Origin: Cochliopodium minus
Taxonomy: Eukaryota > Discosea > Himatismenida > Cochliopodiidae
Assembly (NCBI GenBank): GCA_024220525.1
Contig: JAMYWO010000524.1
Coordinates: forward strand, 1-12,344
Length of the DNA: 12,344 bases
Direction: 5' to 3'
The position numbers were made by a program, and so were the translations under genes. The notes under the pieces were generated by a model, which did not search any database, was not told where the DNA came from, and worked only from the letters and a program-made list of their open reading frames with translations. Shown piece after piece: positions 7,503-12,344 of the stretch. Position 1 is the first letter of the stretch; each line of letters begins with the position of its first letter.

Positions 7503-10500
7503 TTATTTGTTGCTGATTTGATGCAACATAGTCTCTCTTTGTACTAAGTGAGAAGTCTTTTCCATGATGTCAAGCAACTCGCCGATAGAATGGGACCAAG
7601 TGTCCAAAATTTCGCCAGCCTCCTTAATAGGTCTGAATGAGACAATACCTTTAGGTCTGTCAATTTTGGCAAAGATCATTTTAGAAACAACAAGCTAAAA
7701 ATGAAAAATTAAAAATTAAATAATAATTGAAAATAAAAAATTAAAAAATAAAATAGTAAGACAAAAAAAAATAAATAAATAAATTCAATTTTTTTTTTTA
7801 CTTCGCTAATGTAATCTTCGACTTCTTCAATACCAAGATGCAAGAGAGCAGAGAGACGTTTGAGGGAGATGCGAGTGTAATACTTTTCGAGAACTCTGAT
7901 GTTGTGCTCAACGACACGGCGTTGGAAAACAGACCACAAGTTACCCTTCATTGATGAAAACTCTTCGTGTTCATTTAACAAATCCTTTTATTAACAAAAG
8001 AAAATGAAATTCAAAAAAAAAATAACTCTTATTAATAATAAGATTAAAAAAATAATTAAAAATTGAAATTTTTTTTTGATTTTTTTTTTTTTTCTCATCA
8101 GGAGTTTTTTCAACATTACATGTTCGGGTAAATAAATTAAAGCATCATTTTAAGAAAATAAAAAATTCAAAAAAAAATAAAAATAATAAAAATACAATAA
8201 AATAAATGAAACTGAATAAATATATCTAATATTTACTTTGTATTGATTTTCAACTTTAGGCCATTGCATGAGCTCTTGTGTGAGGAAATAATTGAGGAGG
8301 GATCCATATTTTCCCAATTTTTCTGATAAAATTATAATAAAAAAATTTAAATTAAAATAAAATTAAAATTGAAAGAGAAGAAGGGTACCCAAATTTTTGT
8401 AGGTTTTAATTCTGTGAGAAAGATCGGATTGTTCATTATCATAAGCAGAAAGAAGCAAATAAATAACAACATTTTTGAGAATCTTAAAGTAAAAAAAAAT
8501 GATTAGAATTCAAAAAAAAAAAATTTTAAAAAAATGAAAAAAATTCGAAAATACTAAAAAAAATAAGAAATTAAATTAAAAAAAAAAGTAAACTTAAAGC
8601 TAAGTATCCAGTTGTAAAAAATTACAAAATAAAAAAATTTAAATAAAAATAAATAGAAATATTTGTAAAAAATTAAAAAATAATTTTTTTTTTAAAAAAT
8701 GAAATTGACAAAGAAAAAAGAAAAGATTCGAAAATAATCAAATGTTTAAAAATAAATAAATACAAAGCTAAATATCAAGGGTTGTAAAAATTTATTATTA
8801 AAAATTAAAAAAAATAGAAATAAAAAATAAAAAAAAATTTTAAAATAAAATAAAATTACAGGTTCCCACAATTTCTGGTCAACTTGAATAGACTTGGAGT
8901 TGTAAATCTCCAAGTAACTCTTGCAGACTTCGATCCATTGCTTTTTATGGGTGTAGTACTTGACCATCAAGTGGTAGTATCTTTGTTTCAAGTCTTCCAA
9001 AGTCTCGTCTGCCAATGCCTTTGCGCTGATTTTACGAGCGATGATACGTGCTCTATTTTCAAAATTAAAAAAAATAAAAATGTTGAAATATTAATAAAAT
9101 AAATGTATAAATTCAAAATAAATTAAAAATTAAAAAATAACAAATAAATTAAATTAAAAAAAAATAAAATTCAAGTAAAAAAATAACAAACAAAAAATAA
9201 TTCTAAAAAAATGAAAATAAGAAACAAAAATTAAAAAATAAGTGAATAAAAGATGAAAAAACAAAAATAAAAATTAAAATTGAAAATTTAAAAAATAAGT
9301 GAATAAAAAAATAAAAAACAAAAATAAAGGTACCTGACCCAGTCGTTGGTTGCAACACACAAACGGATTTGCTCCAAAATGAAATCGATCTTTTCGCGCT
9401 TGTGCATGGTGTTGTATGTCTCGATTTGGATTTCTTGCAAGAGCTTGGAAGCCTTATGGAGATCTCCCTCCTTCTCCTTAATGGTTGCGAGAACTCTAGT
9501 CAATCTTGCTCTCTCATTTTCTACAAAGATCTAAAACGTGAAAAAGAATTAACAAAAAATAGTTAAAGTGATGAAAGATGAAAACAAAATTGATTTAAAA
9601 AAAAACCAATCAACAAAGTGATGAACAAAAACAATTTAAAAAAAAAAAACGATTGAAAATTTGTTAGTAAAAAAGGATCGTTAATAGGATCAATATTAAT
9701 CAACAAATACAAATGATAATATGATAATTTGGAACTCATTGATCAATAATATAGTATCTTATTTTGAGATATAAAAATTGATCCAAATTATGTGGAGCAG
9801 ATCTCATATAAATATCAATTTAAAAAAAAAAAAAAAAAAAATCACAATCAACAAATAAAAGATCAATAAGAAATGAAATAATTATTAAAAAGCATTTACT
9901 TTTCCTTCAGTGATATCTCTGAGGGTATCAATTAAAGCGAGTCTGGTCTCTTCTTTGTCGATTTTTTCCAAATAACCAATGGAGTCGTTGACAATGGAGG
10001 AGATTGCCTTTAAAAAAAAGAGTATTAGATCAAAAAAAAAAAAGAATGCTCTGAGATTCTTCAAAGATGAAAGGAATCAGATAGAAAAAAAAACAAATAA
10101 TGAATAGTGATATCTTGAATATAAAATTAAAAAGGAATTTGATTTAAGATACTATGAAAATCAATTTAATGAGAAATTGTAACATGATTTATCCATATAA
10201 ATTTTTTAAAACATTATAAATGATATCATTAGTCATAAAACTGAATCAAGTCAATCATTAAAGGCAATATCGATTTACATACATACAATGATTATATTGA
10301 TATGTTTTTTAAAAAAATGTGATTTTACTCTTTTGAATTGCCCTCTTCTCTTGGATAAGATGACCAATGATTCATTCAATTGTTTAAATTCTCCCAATTC
10401 AAAGCATAATGTAGTGATTGCTCTTGCGACTTTAGCAGTGGAGATATCATCACCTGCCTATTGAAAATTTTACAATTATTTCTTTTAAATTTCGCTGAAT

Positions 10501-10897
10501 GAAATTTTTTTAACGTGTTATATTGTTTGAATATTTGCATATTTAATATAATTTCTTTGTATCTTTTCTTTTATTAATTTTTGTGAATATAATTTTTACC
10601 TGTCTTGTTCTTTTTTCTAATACTAACATTTTTTCAATTGCTTCTCCTAATTTAGATTTCTTTGTACAAATTAAGAATTTATTGTTAAAATTTTGGAATA
10701 TGATAGTAATTGTTTGTTGTGCTGGTATATAATTCATTATATTAAAGATATAGTTCTTTTTTCCTTACTTGTAATCCTAATTGCTTCAATACTGGCAATT
10801 CTTGTTCCACAATTTCTGTGAAATCTTTCTCTTTCTTGACATCTTTATCCTCTTTCAAAACATCTTCAGTTGTATCCATCAAATCATTTCTATCCAT
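7503..10897 (-). CDS. RPN5: 26S proteasome non-ATPase regulatory subunit 12 (Rpn5)
   Basis: Ten exons: 10897-10769, 10659-10600, 10457-10329, 10007-9900, 9530-9334, 9052-8860, 8482-8389, 8322-8237, 7984-7802 and 7694-7503. All are GT-AG and in phase, giving 456 residues, the length of human PSMD12. Rpn5 is a scaffold subunit of the proteasome lid, which removes ubiquitin chains from substrates in the cytosol and nucleus. Family blocks in order are 'EAIEKMLVLEKRTRQ' (48-62), 'VILSKRRGQFKR', 'LIDTLRDITEGKIFVENERA' across exons 4-5, 'FILEQIRLCVA', 'AYDNEQSDLSHRI', 'ELMQW', then the PCI-domain end 'RRVVEHNIRVLEKYYTRIS' (354-372) and 'IFAKIDRPKGIVSF'. The N-terminal half is helical and TPR-like. 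The start is the first ATG; a second in-frame ATG five codons on is an alternative. Early exons are more A/T-rich at third positions than later ones. No breaks were seen. Confidence 0.96.
8090..8158 (-). ncRNA. Possible C/D-box snoRNA in Rpn5 intron 8
   Basis: Within the 252-nt intron 7985-8236, a 69-nt mixed-sequence island interrupts A/T runs. Read in the sense direction of the host gene it has a 5' stem strand TTTTCTTA (8158-8151), a C-box-like ATGATGC (8148-8142; consensus RTGATGA, last base differs), a body of about 40 nt, a D box CTGA (8101-8098), and a 3' stem strand TGAGAAAA (8097-8090). The stem strands pair with one G-U. This is the geometry of intron-encoded C/D snoRNAs that guide 2'-O-methylation. 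I could not place a target for the bases upstream of the D box, and internal C'/D' boxes are not clear. It could instead be a decayed exon or chance. Confidence 0.25.
8543..8795 (-). repeat. Imperfect duplication of about 170-183 bp inside Rpn5 intron 6
   Basis: Two landmarks recur in the same order on the plus strand: attcgaaaata at 8543-8553 and 8726-8736, and 'aaagctaa.tat' followed by gttgtaaaaa at 8596-8620 and 8764-8790. Offsets are 183 and 170 bp, so the copies have diverged by small indels in the A-runs. The duplication explains much of this intron's 377-nt length (8483-8859). It carries no reading frame. Confidence 0.6.
9231..9327 (-). repeat. 57-bp tandem duplication inside Rpn5 intron 5
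   Basis: The segment beginning ttaaaaaataagtgaataaa occurs at 9231 and again at 9288, and both copies continue into 'acaaaaataaa'. The shift is 57 bp, with a few differences in the middle (gatg in the first copy only). It lies in the 281-nt intron 9053-9333, just before the exon 5 donor. Confidence 0.65.
9688..9791. repeat. Cluster of inverted repeats in Rpn5 intron 4
   Basis: ATAATTTGGA (9724-9733) and TCCAAATTAT (9782-9791) are perfect 10-bp reverse complements. GGATCAAT (9688-9695) also pairs with ATTGATCC (9777-9784), and a 10-bp palindrome ATTGATCAAT lies at 9738-9747 between them. The 104-bp patch is of mixed sequence inside a 369-nt intron whose other parts are A-rich. It might be the remnant of a small foldback element, but no target-site duplication was identified. 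Confidence 0.55.
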
Positions 10898-11117
10898 CTT
10901 TTTAATATGAGTTTAATTTTCTTATTTGATTGTTTATTTGGAGAAGAATATATTATTTGGTGTTTTAATTTACCTATAAATTTTTTTTTTTTATATTTTA
11001 TATTGAAGACAACAAATTTTTTATGCCAATAAAGTTTAAAAAAAAGATTTTGCTTTCAATAGCAATGAATATTTGTATTTTAAGAAAATGGTATGAGATT
11101 ATATTTTTCAATTTTAT
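10898..11117 (-). promoter_or_regulatory. Spacer holding the Rpn5 promoter and the 3' end of the barrel-protein gene
   Basis: These 220 bp lie between the Rpn5 start codon (10897) and the stop codon of the next minus-strand gene (11118). They are A/T-rich with a long T run near 10980. Two same-direction genes meet here, so the region must end one transcript and start the other. No specific promoter motif was recognised; the role comes from position alone. Confidence 0.4.
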
Positions 11118-11798
11118 TTAATCAGTAAAGTTGAAAGTGTAAGAGTAAGCATCTGCAATTGATCTCTTCTTGTGCAAAACTACAGATCCTCTAGCACCAT
11201 CGAATCGTCCGGTACCAGCAAGGATGGCTATTTAAAAAGAATTTTTATTATTTTTGATGAAATTATTTTTTATTTTACACAAAGTGGTATCTCTTCCTTC
11301 ATTGCAGTCTCCTTGAACAACAATTGTTCCTCTTTCAAAAGTAAATGAGATAGAGCATTCCCAAACAGCTATTGGTGTTGGAATGGTTAGAATACACCAT
11401 CCTTGGCTGGTTGCGACCTTTCTATTGTTTCTGTAATCGTGCACTGGATTATAGAAGCTGGTGATGTCTCCTGCAGAAACTTGACCTGGAAGCCTGTAGT
11501 AAAAAAAAATAAGAAAATTTGAAAAATTAAAAATTAAAGGAAAATAAATGGATTGAATATTCAAGAAGTTTTAAGGTTTTTTTTTATATAAATTTTTAAT
11601 TTACCATCTGCGAGTTGTTTCTCCAGCAGTTCTTTCAATCACAGTGAATTGTCTTCTTCTTCCATCATAACGATCGTAGTAATATTCATTCCAATCATCA
11701 TCATCATGCTTTTCAGTCTTTGTGGTAGTAATTTCTTCTGCTCTGATTGCGTACAAACAGAAAATAATTGCGATCAACAAGATAAACAATTTTCTCAT
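11118..11798 (-). CDS. Secreted dirigent/allene-oxide-cyclase barrel-like protein
   Basis: Three exons, 11798-11605, 11493-11279 and 11227-11118, join in phases 2 and 1 to give 172 residues. Introns are 111 and 51 nt. The N-terminus 'MRKLFILLIAIIFCLYAIRA' is a clear signal peptide with probable cleavage before Glu21, so the product should be secreted or luminal. After a short Asp/Tyr/Arg-rich stretch, the rest resembles the beta-barrel shared by plant dirigent proteins and allene oxide cyclases: 'GDITSFYNPVHD', 'ATSQGWCILT', 'WECSISFTFERGTIVVQG', then 'ILAGTGRFDGARGSVVL' and a final 'YSYTFNFTD'. The 'GTGxFxGARG' block is the best landmark. Three Cys remain in the mature chain, two flanking the Trp-rich strands. 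Dirigent proteins steer radical coupling of phenols and AOC cyclises an epoxide, but neither activity can be assumed here. Family placement rests on remembered motifs. Confidence 0.75.
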
Positions 11799-12023
11799 TC
11801 CTTTTCTTTCTTTTTTATTTTTTTTTTGATATTTATTAAATCAAATAAATATATAATTTTCATAATTTCATATCAATTTCAAAAAATGAACTAAATATTC
11901 TAATTATATAAATAAAATATAATCCAAATTTTTAACTAATTTCCTTTAAAGCCATCTTTATTTTGAAATTTAAATTGAAAATCTACTTTGAAGATGTGAT
12001 TAGAAAAAAAAAAAAAAATTAAA
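11799..12023. promoter_or_regulatory. Probable bidirectional promoter region
   Basis: This 225-bp A/T-rich spacer separates two divergent genes, the secreted barrel protein (minus, start at 11798) and the small membrane protein (plus, start at 12024). Both promoters must lie here. A run of 15 or more A immediately precedes the plus-strand ATG. No TATA-like or initiator motif stands out from the background. Confidence 0.4.
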
Positions 12024-12236
12024 ATGAAAAAAGGAGATGAAGAAGGAAATGAAGTTTTGTTGGATGATTTTGGGAATGCGAAAGATGAGGAAAAAGAAGA
12101 GATGATCCAGGAGAATGAATTTAATCTGGAAGAAGAGATGCAACCTCCCAAAAATAATAGAAATAAATTCATAAGATGGATGATATTGACATTCATCTTG
12201 GTCTTTGTATCTTTTTGTATTGTATATGGAGCGTAA
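12024..12236 (+). CDS. Small acidic single-span membrane protein, unrecognised
   Basis: An intronless ORF of 70 residues ends in TAA. Residues 1-40 are strongly acidic (for example 'DEEKEEMIQENEFNLEEEM'), residues 41-51 are basic and Asn-rich ('PPKNNRNKFIR'), and residues about 52-68 are hydrophobic ('WMILTFILVFVSFCIVY') with only 'GA' after them. This is the layout of a tail-anchored protein: a soluble acidic head facing the cytosol and a C-terminal anchor in the ER or another membrane. Basic residues just before the anchor fit that orientation. I know no family that matches, and proteins this short are easily missed. The ATG follows a long A-run, as at several starts here. The coding composition and clean layout favour a real gene; a link to the divergent secreted protein is not evident. 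Confidence 0.65.
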   Translation: MKKGDEEGNEVLLDDFGNAKDEEKEEMIQENEFNLEEEMQPPKNNRNKFIRWMILTFILVFVSFCIVYGA

Positions 12237-12312
12237 ACAAAAAAATAAAAAAAATTCCTTTCAAATATATTATTCTTGCCTTTTATATAGTTATATAATA
12301 GAACTATTGATA

Positions 12313-12338
12313 TCATAGATCTTAATATGTATCTATGA
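12313..12338. repeat. 8-bp inverted repeat after the small membrane-protein gene
   Basis: TCATAGAT (12313-12320) and ATCTATGA (12331-12338) are perfect reverse complements with a 10-nt loop. It lies 76 bp downstream of the TAA at 12236, near the window edge. It may be part of the 3' untranslated region, but such short arms can occur by chance in A/T-rich DNA. Confidence 0.4.
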
Positions 12339-12344
12339 CCTATC

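Noticed and set aside
8092-8150. A possible extra Rpn5 exon ('ALIYLPEHVMLKKLLM' in one frame)
   Set aside because: Joining the exon ending at 8237 directly to the one starting at 7984 keeps phase and matches the family; an added exon would disrupt it.
10781-11032. Plus-strand ORF of 83 codons
   Set aside because: Antisense to Rpn5 exon 1 and continuing into a T-rich spacer; no domain.
11649-11894. Plus-strand ORF of 81 codons
   Set aside because: Antisense to the signal-peptide exon of the barrel-protein gene.
11936-12316. Minus-strand ORF of 126 codons, Ser/Phe-rich
   Set aside because: Antisense of the acidic small membrane-protein gene; Glu/Asp codons read backwards give Ser/Phe/Leu.
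1-12344. Bacterial, phage or CRISPR-type system
   Set aside because: GT-AG introns in phase, eukaryotic proteasome and GRAM proteins, and no regularly spaced repeats exclude it.

Overview
The window is nuclear DNA from an AT-rich eukaryote, probably a protist. Genes are split by many spliceosomal GT-AG introns. Introns and spacers are mostly A/T homopolymer, exons are less biased, and all exon chains read in the standard code (TAA or TGA stops, CAA = Gln). I cannot fix the lineage. Intron density (nine introns in a 456-residue protein) is higher than I expect for Dictyostelium. No bacterial operon, tRNA, rRNA, CRISPR array or transposase was seen.

Layout, left to right. (1) Positions 1-2296, minus strand: 5' part of a TBC1D8/TBC1D9-like Rab GTPase-activating protein, including one complete GRAM domain; the rest lies beyond base 1. 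(2) 2686-3534, minus: an unrecognised 214-residue Cys/His protein made of two copies of one module. (3) 3535-4646: a 1.1 kb spacer that may hide a small spliced minus-strand gene. (4) 4647-7407, plus: a complete seven-exon SPFH/stomatin-like membrane protein (378 residues). (5) 7503-10897, minus: a complete ten-exon gene for the 26S proteasome lid subunit Rpn5/PSMD12 (456 residues), tail to tail with the SPFH gene across 95 bp. (6) 11118-11798, minus: a three-exon secreted protein (172 residues) resembling the dirigent/allene-oxide-cyclase barrel. (7) 12024-12236, plus: an intronless, acidic 70-residue single-span membrane protein, divergent from (6) across 225 bp.

The genes are not an operon and share no pathway. 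They cover membrane traffic, membrane scaffolding, protein degradation and a secreted barrel. All exon joins were worked out by hand by matching splice phase and family similarity. No transcripts or searches were available.

The most interesting items are the duplicated Cys/His protein, whose duplication is backed by introns at matching sites and in the same phase; the dirigent/AOC-like secreted protein; a possible intronic C/D-box snoRNA in Rpn5; and several low-copy tandem or inverted repeats inside introns.
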